A stretch of DNA of 64,000 nucleotides from JAMWDF01 sp964645405. GTDB lineage: Bacteria; Ratteibacteria; UBA8468; B48-G9; DSTR01. The translations under genes were made by a program, and so were the position numbers. Where the stretch lies: positions 1 to 64,000 of the forward strand of contig CAZYCA010000029.1 of the NCBI GenBank assembly GCA_964645405.1. The letters run 5' to 3'. The notes beneath the pieces are model-generated. The model did not search any database. It saw only the letters and a program-made list of their open reading frames with translations, and was not told the origin of the DNA. Shown in pieces: positions 8,542 through 17,525 of this stretch. Each line of letters opens with the position of its first letter. Position 1 is the first letter of the stretch.

Positions 8542-9123
8542 ATGAGCACAGACAGGATTCTGGTGCAGGAAATTAAAATTGTCGGTATCTTACCCTGCCT
8601 GGCTGACCCGGAAAAAATCAGATTCCATGCTGTGATAGATACTGACATTTCTGAAGTTTTGCCGTATCTCAACAGGGCGCTGAAGGCTGCCATTTATAAC
8701 CACCAGGCTCACACTCTGACCATCGTAAAAGAAGGAAGACTCATCACCCTTTATCCCCGGCAGGTAACAGCAGGAAAAATCCAGGATGAAAAAGACGCCA
8801 GACAAATTCTTGACTGGCTAAAGAATTTTATTAATGAAACCTACCAGAAGAGAGAAACGATGGAGCCTGATTATCAAAGGCATCAGCGACTTGGAGTGCT
8901 GGAAATCTACAAACTTCTTCCCGGGATAAACTGCCGGGAGTGTGGACAGGCAAGTTGTTTGAGCTTTGCCGTGAAACTGTGCCAGGAAGAGGTAGAGATA
9001 ACAAAATGTAAACGGATATTTCTTGCTGATTATACGGAGAAAAGAAAAATGCTTTTTACGCTTTTGAAGGATTCGGGTTACCTGGTGCCGCAAGCCTTCC
9101 ATCAGACCGATGAGGGAAAATAA
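8542..9123 (+). CDS. Fe-S cluster domain protein (RnfB/CFeSP-type motif)
   Basis: A 193-residue soluble protein. The C-terminal part carries C131-x2-C134-x4-C139-x16-C156 in the context LGVLEIYKLLPGINCRECGQ, the 4Fe-4S domain found in RnfB and in the large subunit of the corrinoid iron-sulfur protein (PF04060 type). The N-terminal 100 residues form an alpha/beta domain also seen in small Fe-S proteins of anaerobes and have no clear function. The role is probably electron transfer or cluster delivery to a radical or corrinoid enzyme. GGGAAAA precedes the ATG. An amidohydrolase gene follows after 18 bases and a glycyl radical enzyme lies further down the same strand. Confidence 0.75.
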   Translation: MSTDRILVQEIKIVGILPCLADPEKIRFHAVIDTDISEVLPYLNRALKAAIYNHQAHTLTIVKEGRLITLYPRQVTAGKIQDEKDARQILDWLKNFINETYQKRETMEPDYQRHQRLGVLEIYKLLPGINCRECGQASCLSFAVKLCQEEVEITKCKRIFLADYTEKRKMLFTLLKDSGYLVPQAFHQTDEGK

Positions 9124-9141
9124 GACTGCTGTCAGAAAATT

Positions 9142-10014
9142 ATGATTATAGATTTTCATGCGCACATAGGCAGGATAGTAACAGAGAGAAAGGAACTACT
9201 TGATGCCAGCCAGCTCATTAGTCGGATGGAGGAATGGGGTATTGAAAAGGCCTGCGTTCTACCTTTAAGTGAAACACCGGAAGGAGAGTACCTGGAGGCT
9301 GATACAGAAGATGTCATCCGGGAATGTTCCCATTTTCCAGAAAGACTGATTCCTTTCTGTCTTCTGGACCCACGTTTCGGGCTGAACCATCCACAGATGG
9401 ATTTTTCCCCCTGGTTGAAAGAATATGTAAAGAGAGGATGTCGTGGTCTGGGGGAGCTTTTACCCAAAATGGATATTGATGACCCGCGCTGTCTCAATCT
9501 TTTCCGCCAGGCCGGTCAAATGAATCTGCCGGTGGTGATTGATTTACATTCCCGACCAGTCTCTTACGGGCTAAATGATGCTCCCGGTCTGCCAGGCCTG
9601 GAGAAAGTGTTAAGGCTTTGTCCGGAAACAATCATCATCGGACATGGCCCAACTTTCTGGGCGGAAATTTCTAAAGATGTCTCTTTAGAAGAAAGACAGG
9701 GATATCCTAAGGGTCCTATCAAAAAAGGTGGGGCTGTTATCCGGCTGATGAAAAAATATCCCAATCTCTGGGCGGACCTTTCTGCTGGCAGTGGCTACAA
9801 TGCTTTAACCCGGGATAGTTCTTTCGGACTGGAATTTCTGGAAACCTTCCAGAATAAATTACTTTTTGGAACAGATTATTGTGTGCGCAGCCATACGGAA
9901 AAACAGGTGAAAATTGTCAGTTTTTTTCATCAATTGAGAGAAAAAAAGCTTATCTCTTTTAAAGCCTGGGAAAAGATTGCCTTTAAGAATGCTATCAGAT
10001 TGCTCAGGCTATGA
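9142..10014 (+). CDS. Amidohydrolase-2 family metal-dependent hydrolase
   Basis: A 290-residue TIM-barrel protein of the amidohydrolase 2 group (PF04909 type). Metal-ligand motifs are visible: DFHAHIG near the N-terminus, DLHSRP around residue 137, IIGHGPTFWAE around 170 and FGTDYC near residue 250. Family members hydrolyse or decarboxylate ring and lactone substrates, for example 4-sulfomuconolactone or 2-pyrone-dicarboxylate; the substrate here is unknown. It overlaps the next gene by ATGA, so both are coupled. A paralogue lies at 32510-33409 and lacks the DLH histidine. Confidence 0.85.
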   Translation: MIIDFHAHIGRIVTERKELLDASQLISRMEEWGIEKACVLPLSETPEGEYLEADTEDVIRECSHFPERLIPFCLLDPRFGLNHPQMDFSPWLKEYVKRGCRGLGELLPKMDIDDPRCLNLFRQAGQMNLPVVIDLHSRPVSYGLNDAPGLPGLEKVLRLCPETIIIGHGPTFWAEISKDVSLEERQGYPKGPIKKGGAVIRLMKKYPNLWADLSAGSGYNALTRDSSFGLEFLETFQNKLLFGTDYCVRSHTEKQVKIVSFFHQLREKKLISFKAWEKIAFKNAIRLLRL

Positions 10015-11654
10015 AGACAAAACAAAAGCTTGGCTTGCTTTTCCTTTGTGGTGTTCAGGCGCTGAAGAAAAGATACCAGAACTCCACAGGTCGTTTCCTG
10101 GATAAAGATGGTCGCTGGACACTAACCAACCAGGATGTTATCTGGTCTTTAGCCTGGCTTTTTACAGAAAATTTTCCCGGCAACTATCTGTATCACTCTC
10201 AAGAAATTCTTCACCTCATTAAAAAAGCTGGCCAGGCTATCCTGTCCTGTCAGGACAGCCAGGGAAAGACTCCATTTATCAAAGCTGATGGTTCCTTCTG
10301 GGGAAAGATTTATATGCCCTGGACCATGTTTCACTGGCTGGAAAGTTTCCGGGTCTGCCAGGATTTCCTCACCGCAAAAGAGAGAAAAAGCTGGGCACAT
10401 GGTCTTTTCTTAGCCCATCAGGGAATGCTGGAAGAAATCAAACAAGCCAGTGTGCACAATATTTTCGCCTGGAAGGCAATGTCAGTCTACCGTGCCGGGG
10501 AAATATTTTGTCAGCCTTCCTGGAAGAAGGTAGCTTCCAGTTTTCTTAAAAAGGTTGCTTCAGCCATCCATCCTGATGGTTTCTGGCCAGAAGGCTCTGG
10601 TCCCACCGTAAGCTATAACACTATCTATGTTCACGCCCTGGGTCTTTATTATTTTATGTCCGGGGAGACAAAAATTCTTCCAGCATTAAACCTGGCGACA
10701 GAGTTTCATTGTCGTTTTCTCTATCCCGATGGTAGTTTGGTGGAAACAGTAGATGGCAGGGTGAAGTATAAAGCAGATATTCTTACCACTGGCTGGCCTG
10801 GATTTCTTGCTTCAGAAAAGGGGGAAAGTCTGGTGTCTTTTCTGGTCCGCTGTCTGCTAAGAAGATATCCTGAAGGATTTATTTCTCCGCATTTAACTTC
10901 CGCTTTACCCATCCTGCCAGAACAAGAGTTTTCTAAAAGTGCTGTCTTTCAGGAAAGGAAACAATACCAGGAGGTTTTCCGGAAAAAGGTCTGTCTGCGA
11001 AAAAGAGGTCCTTTCTTCACCTGCCTTTCAGGTTATGTTCTTCCGGAAAGAGTTCAGAGAGAAAACTTTGAGAATCGCTGGCTGCTGGACCGCAGTTGCT
11101 TCGTTTCTGTCTGGCATAAAAAATGCGGTCTTATTATCACGGCTGATAATTCTAAGAACCAGCCAGGATGGGCTAATTTCTGCTTCTGGAACCGGGCTTG
11201 CAGAATCTGGTCCCCGGTAGCAGCCAGAGTTTCTTCCACGGAAGCAGTGGATACACTCTGTCTTGACTTTGATGGTGCAAAAGCTAATATCAGGTTAAGT
11301 ATTCCCGGTGAAAACAGAACCAGACTTACTTTTTCTGTCAGGAGTTTTGCTAACTGCTGTGCGCGGATAGCAGTCAATCTGCGTCTTCCGGAAAACACTC
11401 AAATCAGGATAGGGGAGAGAAACTTTACCGCAGAACCTCTGACTGAACTGAGAGCAGAATTAAAACCCCAGGAACTTTTCCTGACTGAGAACTGGTACCT
11501 GAAAAGTACGGTAGCCAGCTGGTTTTTCTGGCCGGTTTATCCTTTTAATCCCTATGATATTACTGGTCTTGCTCCAGATGAACAGGTCAGAGCACAACTG
11601 GTTTTTTATCTTAACCGGGAAATAAGGGAAAATACTATTATGCTTTTCGTTTAA
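10011..11654 (+). CDS. Alpha/alpha-toroid protein, polysaccharide-lyase-like
   Basis: A 547-residue protein with no signal peptide. The first 300 residues read as repeated amphipathic helices with conserved aromatic loops (GFWPEGSGPTVSYNTIYVHA, PDGSLVETVDGRVKY), as in (alpha/alpha)-toroid polysaccharide lyases and heparinase II/III-like or unsaturated glucuronyl hydrolase-like proteins. The C-terminal 200 residues look beta-rich, as in the sandwich domain of those lyases. I cannot assign a family with certainty. The start overlaps the amidohydrolase stop by ATGA. A cytoplasmic lyase or hydrolase acting on an imported acidic oligosaccharide would fit the neighbourhood. Confidence 0.6.
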   Translation: MKTKQKLGLLFLCGVQALKKRYQNSTGRFLDKDGRWTLTNQDVIWSLAWLFTENFPGNYLYHSQEILHLIKKAGQAILSCQDSQGKTPFIKADGSFWGKIYMPWTMFHWLESFRVCQDFLTAKERKSWAHGLFLAHQGMLEEIKQASVHNIFAWKAMSVYRAGEIFCQPSWKKVASSFLKKVASAIHPDGFWPEGSGPTVSYNTIYVHALGLYYFMSGETKILPALNLATEFHCRFLYPDGSLVETVDGRVKYKADILTTGWPGFLASEKGESLVSFLVRCLLRRYPEGFISPHLTSALPILPEQEFSKSAVFQERKQYQEVFRKKVCLRKRGPFFTCLSGYVLPERVQRENFENRWLLDRSCFVSVWHKKCGLIITADNSKNQPGWANFCFWNRACRIWSPVAARVSSTEAVDTLCLDFDGAKANIRLSIPGENRTRLTFSVRSFANCCARIAVNLRLPENTQIRIGERNFTAEPLTELRAELKPQELFLTENWYLKSTVASWFFWPVYPFNPYDITGLAPDEQVRAQLVFYLNREIRENTIMLFV

Positions 11655-11709
11655 CGGAAAGAGGAGAAAAATCGTTTTTTCAGGTAGCAGTTTTTTCTGA
11701 GTAACTGCC

Positions 11710-13872
11710 ATGAACTTCAAGCTGAGAAAACAACTTCTGGAGTGGAAGTTAACTCCGGAGTTAGAATATTTACGGGAGAAAGCCAGACAGTTTCAGGCCA
11801 GTATTGTTGGCGGTCATTATGTAGCTGCCTTTCCCTGCCTCCTGGCTGAAGCTAAAGCCTGGTTGACCCACACTGCTGAGGAAGACTGGCTTCTCTGGCG
11901 GGCAAGGCGGACAGCAGAACGTCTAAAAGCCTTACCCATCAGTCTGGAACCAGGAGAACTGATTGTCGGTAAAGTTTTATTTTCCTCTCCCGCTGCGGAA
12001 GAAGAGAAAGAACTGAAAGAAGCGGAAAAAATACTGGCTACTGTACCTGCCTTTCCTGGAGGTGACAGGGGACACTTCCATCCTGACTATGAGAAGGTTT
12101 TCCGGATAGGTCTGGGGGGTCTTAAAAAAGAAATCCTTTCCTATCTTAAAAAACCAGGTATTACCAGGGACAAAGAAATTTTTTACCAGGGCTGCCTGCT
12201 TGCTCTGGAGGGTTTAATTACCTATATCCACCGCACTGCTTATGCCTGCCAGCAGATGGCTTTAAAGGAGAAAGACAAACAGTCTCACTGGAAAGAACTT
12301 GGCCAGATGTGTCATTATTTAGCCAGCCAACCACCAAAAAGTTTTCACCAGGCACTACAGCTTCTTTTCCTGCTAACCATCGGGTTGTGGTTCGGGGACG
12401 ACAAATATTTAACCTGTCCGGGTAGAATAGACAGGATTCTCTGGCCATTTTACCAGAAGGATAGATTGTCACACTCTCTGACTGTAAGGAAGGCTTTTGA
12501 CTTAATCTGCGCTCTTTTCATTCAGTATAACCGTATTCTGGGTCCAGGTTCAGCCATCAGTACCATGGTAGGTGGTAGATACAGCGAAAAGAAAATCATC
12601 TGTAATGACCTCACCTACCTGGTTCTGGCAGCCAGGCGCGCGACCAACCTTGTTTATCCTACAGTTGGTCTGGCTTACCACAGGAAACTGCCAGAAAGTT
12701 TGATAGATTTCTGTCTGGAGGTACTGGCAACCGGTGTGGGAGACCCGGCCTTTTTTAACGATGAAGTCATAGTACGCGGATTAAGAAAACATGGCGTTAG
12801 CCGGAAGGATTCTTTTCATTATATGAATTCTACCTGTGTGGAGATAAAAGTCGCTGGCAGTTCCAATATCTGGGTGACCGCCCCCTATTTCAACTTACCG
12901 GCTGCTCTTCTGGAAGTGATGGCGGAGAGGAAAACACCAGCCAGTTTCAGGAAACTCTGCCATAAGCTGAAAAAGAAATTAGCCTTACAGATTCGCCGGG
13001 CAGCTACCCATTTAGACCAGGTCTGGCAAAAACGTAGTCAGACAGGTTGTTTCCCTTTGACCAGCTGTTTTGTTTCTGATTGTCTGAAGCGCGGTCTGGA
13101 CTTTGACAGAGGTGGTGCCCGTTACCACTGGGTAGAGAATTCTTTTGTTGGTCTGGCCAACCTGGTGGATTCTCTCCTGGCTATCAAATTCTTAGTTTAC
13201 CAAAAGAAATGGTTAACACTGCCACAGTTTTACCTGATTTTGCGCAACAATTTTTCCGGTGAGGAAAAACTGAGAAGTTTCATTCTCCACCGACTACTTC
13301 ATTATGGTAATGATAACCAGGAAGCAGATGATATGGCTAAACAATGGGCTGATTTTCTTATCCGGGAAACAGAAAAACAGCAAATCGGCGGCCATCGGTA
13401 TGTCCCGGGTTTTTTCTGCTGGGTGATGCATGAACGGTTTGGTCGGGAAACTATAGCCACACCTGACGGAAGACTTTCCGGCTGGCCACTGGCTGACGGG
13501 GCTGGAGCCAGCCAGGGAAAGGAGATGAGGGGTCCAACTGCAGCAATTTTATCCACCACCAGGTGGAAACATGAGAAGGTACTGGGAGGTCTGGTTCAGA
13601 ATCTGAAGTTTTCCTCCACTTTGTTAACCAGTCGCAGGGGAAAGCAGGCTGTCCGGGGTGTGATAGAAACCTATCTGCGAAAAGGTGGATTGGAAATTCA
13701 AATTAATGTTGTCCATTCAGATATCCTGAGACAGGCTCAGAAACATCCAGAAAGGTACCAGGACCTTCTGGTCAGGGTGGCCGGTTACTCTGATTATTTT
13801 GTTCATCTGCCAGTCAACCTTCAGGAAGAAATCATTGCCCGCACTGAGCATGAAAGAGCTGGCCCAGGATAA
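11710..13872 (+). CDS. Glycyl radical enzyme, PFL/GDH-like, unknown substrate
   Basis: A 720-residue glycyl radical enzyme. The N-terminal PFL-like domain shows GELIVGKVL and the FHPDYEKVFRIGLGGLKKEI stretch. The thiyl-radical loop is STCVE with Cys376 and Glu378. The C-terminal glycyl loop is RVAGYSDYF with Gly692, 28 residues from the end, as usual. The Cys-x-Glu pair is the mark of the dehydratase/lyase branch (glycerol dehydratase, HypD, sulfolyases), not of pyruvate formate-lyase, which has Cys-Cys. The protein is shorter than most family members (about 780-850). It needs an activating radical SAM enzyme; none is adjacent, the nearest candidate being at 2148-2738. It is the last gene of the 8542-13872 group, 55 bases after the toroid protein. 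Confidence 0.85.
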   Translation: MNFKLRKQLLEWKLTPELEYLREKARQFQASIVGGHYVAAFPCLLAEAKAWLTHTAEEDWLLWRARRTAERLKALPISLEPGELIVGKVLFSSPAAEEEKELKEAEKILATVPAFPGGDRGHFHPDYEKVFRIGLGGLKKEILSYLKKPGITRDKEIFYQGCLLALEGLITYIHRTAYACQQMALKEKDKQSHWKELGQMCHYLASQPPKSFHQALQLLFLLTIGLWFGDDKYLTCPGRIDRILWPFYQKDRLSHSLTVRKAFDLICALFIQYNRILGPGSAISTMVGGRYSEKKIICNDLTYLVLAARRATNLVYPTVGLAYHRKLPESLIDFCLEVLATGVGDPAFFNDEVIVRGLRKHGVSRKDSFHYMNSTCVEIKVAGSSNIWVTAPYFNLPAALLEVMAERKTPASFRKLCHKLKKKLALQIRRAATHLDQVWQKRSQTGCFPLTSCFVSDCLKRGLDFDRGGARYHWVENSFVGLANLVDSLLAIKFLVYQKKWLTLPQFYLILRNNFSGEEKLRSFILHRLLHYGNDNQEADDMAKQWADFLIRETEKQQIGGHRYVPGFFCWVMHERFGRETIATPDGRLSGWPLADGAGASQGKEMRGPTAAILSTTRWKHEKVLGGLVQNLKFSSTLLTSRRGKQAVRGVIETYLRKGGLEIQINVVHSDILRQAQKHPERYQDLLVRVAGYSDYFVHLPVNLQEEIIARTEHERAGPG

Positions 13873-13893
13873 CCTGAACTCAGCTGGAAAGAT

Positions 13894-13922
13894 TTGACAG
13901 AAAAGAAAATCCGTCTTACTGT
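13894..13922 (+). promoter_or_regulatory. Sigma-70-type promoter of the coiled-coil gene
   Basis: A perfect -35 TTGACA at 13894-13899, a 17-base spacer and TACTGT as -10 at 13917-13922. The expected start of transcription is about 13929 and the gene starts at 13944 with AGGGGG as ribosome binding site. It separates the coiled-coil gene from the glycyl radical enzyme operon. Confidence 0.7.
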
Positions 13923-13943
13923 TTAAGCGATAAGGGGGAAAAT

Positions 13944-14987
13944 ATGCCTGAAAAAAGAAAGGATTCTGGTAAGGTTATCACTATGGCCAGCAGTAAAAAG
14001 GAGATGCTGGAGGCTTATCAGAAAGTCTTGAAAGAACTGGAAGAGAAACAGGCTGGTAGCGGTCCAGAAAAGAAAATGGAAGAAAAGAAAGCAGAAGAGG
14101 TAGTGAAAATAGCCACAACTCTGTCCTGTGAAGGTGTAGTCCAGGGAATCAGCAATTTGAGGAACCAGGTGAGTAAACTTCTTACGGAACTTATGGATAA
14201 ACTGGAAGAACAGGTTAACCGGTTCCATGCACTGCAACAGGCCATCCAGTTAAAGGAGAAGGAACTTCAGGAGCTCTATGAAATAGAAAAAACAGCCCAG
14301 ACTATGACTGCCCTGGTAGAAAGTCAGAGAAGAAGACAGATAGAGTTTGAAGAAGAAATGGCCCGGCTGAAGGAAGAACTTAACAGGGAAATAGAAAACA
14401 CACGGCAGGATTGGGAAAAAGAGAAGCAACAGCATGAAGCAGAACTGAAGGAGCAGGAGGCAGCAGAGAAAAAGCGCCGGGAAAGAGAAAAAGAGGAATA
14501 TCTTTACTCCCTTAACCGGGAAAAACAAATTGCCAGAGACAGGGCTGAAGATGAAAAAGTCAGGCTGGAACGAGAACTTCAGTTGTGGAAAGAAGAAAAA
14601 GAAAAGGAAATAGCCGAAAGAGAAAAAGCACTGCAGGAGAAAGAAGCGGAGCTGGAACTCTGGAAGAAAAAGGTAGAATCCTTTCCCCAGCAACTGGAGC
14701 AAGCAGTAGCCAGGGCAGTTGAGGAGACCAGAGAAAAATTAGAAAAAGAGGCTTTATCCCGTCTGGAACTGGTGAAAAAGGAATTTCTGGGAGAAAAAAA
14801 TGTCGCTCAGGCTCGTATTGAGTTTCTGGAAAAAACAGTCCAGCAGCAAGAAGCCGAGATTGAAAAGTTATCCCGTCAGCTGGAAACAGCCTATAAGCGG
14901 ATTGAAGATATTGCCGTGAAATCTGTTTCTAACCTACCAGGATGGAAGATATCTGCTGACCAGGAAAAGAATGAGAATCTAAGGTAA
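13944..14987 (+). CDS. Long coiled-coil protein
   Basis: A 347-residue protein, about 80 percent of it predicted coiled coil from the Glu/Lys/Leu heptads (residues about 65-330). Residues 50-70 contain the only non-coil motif, a TTLSCEGVVQGISNLRNQVS segment. A short basic tail ends the protein. No signal peptide or membrane segment is seen. It could be a cytoskeletal or scaffold protein; I do not recognise a family. It has its own promoter and strong ribosome binding site. Its end overlaps the convergent sialidase-like gene by 9 bases. Confidence 0.8.
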   Translation: MPEKRKDSGKVITMASSKKEMLEAYQKVLKELEEKQAGSGPEKKMEEKKAEEVVKIATTLSCEGVVQGISNLRNQVSKLLTELMDKLEEQVNRFHALQQAIQLKEKELQELYEIEKTAQTMTALVESQRRRQIEFEEEMARLKEELNREIENTRQDWEKEKQQHEAELKEQEAAEKKRREREKEEYLYSLNREKQIARDRAEDEKVRLERELQLWKEEKEKEIAEREKALQEKEAELELWKKKVESFPQQLEQAVARAVEETREKLEKEALSRLELVKKEFLGEKNVAQARIEFLEKTVQQQEAEIEKLSRQLETAYKRIEDIAVKSVSNLPGWKISADQEKNENLR

Positions 14988-16070
14988 ATTCCGCCGGGTG
15001 TAAAGAAGGGAACACTTTTCTTCTGCTCTTACCTTCTGGTAGTAGACTGTGAAAATGCTGCCATCAGGCATCTCCACTGAAGATGGATAGCCTAAATCAT
15101 GGTCAGGACCGTCATCTCTGATAATCCAGTCCGCATCCCATGTTTTACCGCCATCTGAACTAAACATGGCTCTCTGGCCGTAAGGTGGTCTCCGATAACC
15201 ATAAACACAGATAATTTTCCCGCTGGAATGAAGGATAAGATGTGGTGGAGAACCATATACTCTGGTAGGTTTCGGTACAGTCCAGTTTCTTCCGCCGTCA
15301 GTTGATTCTGTCTGGAAAAGGCTGAAGTTGATAAATCCTGCCTGTAGTTGTTCTTCCTTCAAACGTTCCACCCGGATTAACCCCAGCAGTTTTCCGCTGG
15401 CAAGCACAACAACATGTGGTTCAAAATAATTTCCGTTCTCTGTGCCCTTTCCTGATGGTACCTGACCAATAGTCTCCCAACAGCGACCGTCATTGGTGGT
15501 GGCGCAAATAACTGGCAGGTCATGATTCTGCACAGGGCAAGCCTTCCCCAGGTAAAGCAATTGCCCGGAGGAAAGCCTCACTGGACCGTGCGGTGTATTA
15601 CAGGGAGTGGGAAAAGGACCTACCCAGCTTTCGCCACCATCCAGAGAAAGGAGTGACCAGCACCCTAACCAGGTAGTCAAATTTTTTCCCTGCTGTCCTT
15701 TTAAAGTTTCTTTCCAGGAAGAAACTTCTTCCACACCCAGTGCTTGCCGTAAACCTTCCAGATACTGCCAGGTGTGAGAAGTAAACCAGGTAACCAGCAT
15801 TGCTTTCCCCCCTGAATTGATAATTCCAGCATCCCGGTCATCCAGAGGGGAGTTATTTATCACCCGTGGAACCGACCAGCTCTTACCTTCATCCTGGCTG
15901 AAAAAAAGAACAGTTTTCCCATAAGGGCAGATATGCCAGCGCCTCAATCCTGAGCAGGCTACCACCAGACTTCCATCATCCAGTCGCGTCACAGTTGGCC
16001 AGCCGAAGTATCCATTTCTTTCGCCAGGTAGCCGGCAAATGATACCATTTTCCCCTTTTATTCTTTTCAT
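14979..16070 (-). CDS. Sialidase-like six-bladed beta-propeller (BNR repeats)
   Basis: A 363-residue protein with five Asp-box (BNR) motifs of the form S-x-D-x-G-x-x-W: SQDEGKSW, SLDGGESW, TNDGRCW, STDGGRNW and SSDGGKTW. This is the sialidase superfamily fold. Members cleave sialic acid or other acidic sugars, or only bind glycans. There is no signal peptide, so it probably acts in the cytoplasm on imported sugars. The N-terminal CRLPGERNGYFGWPTV stretch may carry the first arginine of the catalytic triad; the other residues cannot be placed reliably by eye. Confidence 0.8.
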   Translation of the reverse strand: MKRIKGENGIICRLPGERNGYFGWPTVTRLDDGSLVVACSGLRRWHICPYGKTVLFFSQDEGKSWSVPRVINNSPLDDRDAGIINSGGKAMLVTWFTSHTWQYLEGLRQALGVEEVSSWKETLKGQQGKNLTTWLGCWSLLSLDGGESWVGPFPTPCNTPHGPVRLSSGQLLYLGKACPVQNHDLPVICATTNDGRCWETIGQVPSGKGTENGNYFEPHVVVLASGKLLGLIRVERLKEEQLQAGFINFSLFQTESTDGGRNWTVPKPTRVYGSPPHLILHSSGKIICVYGYRRPPYGQRAMFSSDGGKTWDADWIIRDDGPDHDLGYPSSVEMPDGSIFTVYYQKVRAEEKCSLLYTRRNLP

Positions 16071-16096
16071 TTCTTCTGCTCTCTACCAGATTCTTG

Positions 16097-16105
16097 TGCT
16101 ATAAT
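16097..16105 (+). promoter_or_regulatory. Extended -10 promoter of cysS
   Basis: TGCTATAAT, a consensus extended -10 element, with no convincing -35. The start of transcription would be near 16112, giving a leader of about 27 bases that contains the GGAG ribosome binding site of cysS. Confidence 0.65.
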
Positions 16106-16138
16106 TAATTTTAACTGTTGTCTGGAGAAAAGCAAAAA

Positions 16139-17521
16139 ATGAGGTTTTTCAATACACTTACGGGAAAAAAGGAAGAGTTTCAGCCGTTAAACCCGGGAAG
16201 GGTTGGACTTTACACCTGCGGTCCAACTGTCTACGATTTAGCGCATATCGGCAACTTCAGGGCTTATATTTTTGAGGACCTCCTGCACCGTTACCTGCTT
16301 TACCGTGGCTACCGGGTAACCAGGGTGATGAACATTACAGATGTTGATGATAAGACCATTGCCGGTGCTGTTAAAGAAGGTATTAGTTTGAAGGAGTTTA
16401 CCAGCAGGTATACCCGGTTTTTTCTTGAGGATATGGCTGCTTTGAAACTGAAACAGCCTGACTACTTACCACGGGCAACAGAACACATTCCGGAGATGGT
16501 CTCTCTGATTAAAATTCTTCTGGAAAAAGGTTACGCCTACCAGAAGGATGGTTCGGTCTATTTCCGTATCAGTCGTTTCCCAGCCTATGGCAAGTTATCT
16601 CACCTGGACCTTTCCTCCATCAAACCTGGTGCCAGAGTAGAAGTGGATGAGTATACAAAAGAAGATGTCCGTGATTTTGCTTTATGGAAAGCAGAGCCAT
16701 CTGGTCCGGTTGCCTGGGAGACAGAATTAGGCAGAGGCAGACCTGGTTGGCACATTGAGTGTTCTGCCATGTCTATGAAATACCTTGGCGAAACCTTTGA
16801 TATTCACACCGGTGGTGTGGATAACATCTTTCCCCACCACGAGAACGAAATAGCCCAGAGTGAAGCAGCCACCGGGAAACCTTTTGTCCGCTACTGGCTG
16901 CATTGTGCCCACCTTCTGGTGAACAACGAAAAAATGTCTAAATCCAAGGGTAATTTTTATACCCTCCGGGATCTGCTGTCTAAAGGGTACAGCCCGGTGG
17001 CTATCCGCTACCTCCTTTTAAGCACCCATTATCGCGACCCGCTGAATTTTACGGAATCTTCTCTCAGGCAGGCTGATAATACCGTGCGGCATTATAATGA
17101 ATTTTTCCACAATCTTTCTTTCTATCACAGCAACCGGTTCAATTCTGTCCTGGCAGAAGAAGTCAGACAAACAAGGGAATTGTTTATTCAGGGACTGGAT
17201 GATGATTTGAATATTTCTGCTTCCTTAGGCAGTTTGTTTACCCTGATGAAAGATGCCAATGTAGCCTTAAACTCTGGCTTCTTCTCTCAGGAAAATATTG
17301 ACCAGTTAAGGAATTTCTTCCTGGAGGTAGATGAAGTTCTGGCCATCTTAGAAAAGCAGGAAGAAAAGGTGGAGGAAAGAATCCTGAATCTGATAAAAGA
17401 AAGGGAGCAGGCAAGAAAAGTCAGGGATTTCCAGAAGGCGGACACCATCAGAAAACAGTTACTGGAGCAGGGAATTGTCCTGGAAGATACACCCCAGGGT
17501 ACCCGCTGGCACAGGCGCTGA
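16139..17521 (+). CDS. cysS: Cysteinyl-tRNA synthetase
   Basis: A 460-residue class I synthetase that charges tRNA-Cys. The HIGH motif is in YDLAHIGNFRAYIFED, the zinc site includes the TCGPTVYD cysteine and the WHIECSAM cysteine, HHENEIAQSEA follows, and the KMSKS loop is EKMSKSKGNF. The C-terminal helical anticodon-binding DALR-like region is complete. I use the ATG at 16139 with GGAG 9 bases upstream; an upstream TTG would add seven unconserved residues. The stop is 4 bases from the convergent patatin-like gene. Confidence 0.97.
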   Translation: MRFFNTLTGKKEEFQPLNPGRVGLYTCGPTVYDLAHIGNFRAYIFEDLLHRYLLYRGYRVTRVMNITDVDDKTIAGAVKEGISLKEFTSRYTRFFLEDMAALKLKQPDYLPRATEHIPEMVSLIKILLEKGYAYQKDGSVYFRISRFPAYGKLSHLDLSSIKPGARVEVDEYTKEDVRDFALWKAEPSGPVAWETELGRGRPGWHIECSAMSMKYLGETFDIHTGGVDNIFPHHENEIAQSEAATGKPFVRYWLHCAHLLVNNEKMSKSKGNFYTLRDLLSKGYSPVAIRYLLLSTHYRDPLNFTESSLRQADNTVRHYNEFFHNLSFYHSNRFNSVLAEEVRQTRELFIQGLDDDLNISASLGSLFTLMKDANVALNSGFFSQENIDQLRNFFLEVDEVLAILEKQEEKVEERILNLIKEREQARKVRDFQKADTIRKQLLEQGIVLEDTPQGTRWHRR

Positions 17522-17525
17522 TAAA

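Noticed and set aside
14250..14702. 150-codon hydrophobic frame on the minus strand
   Set aside because: It is the antisense of the Glu/Lys-rich coiled coil, which yields long Phe/Leu-rich frames by codon composition; no ribosome binding site or family pattern.
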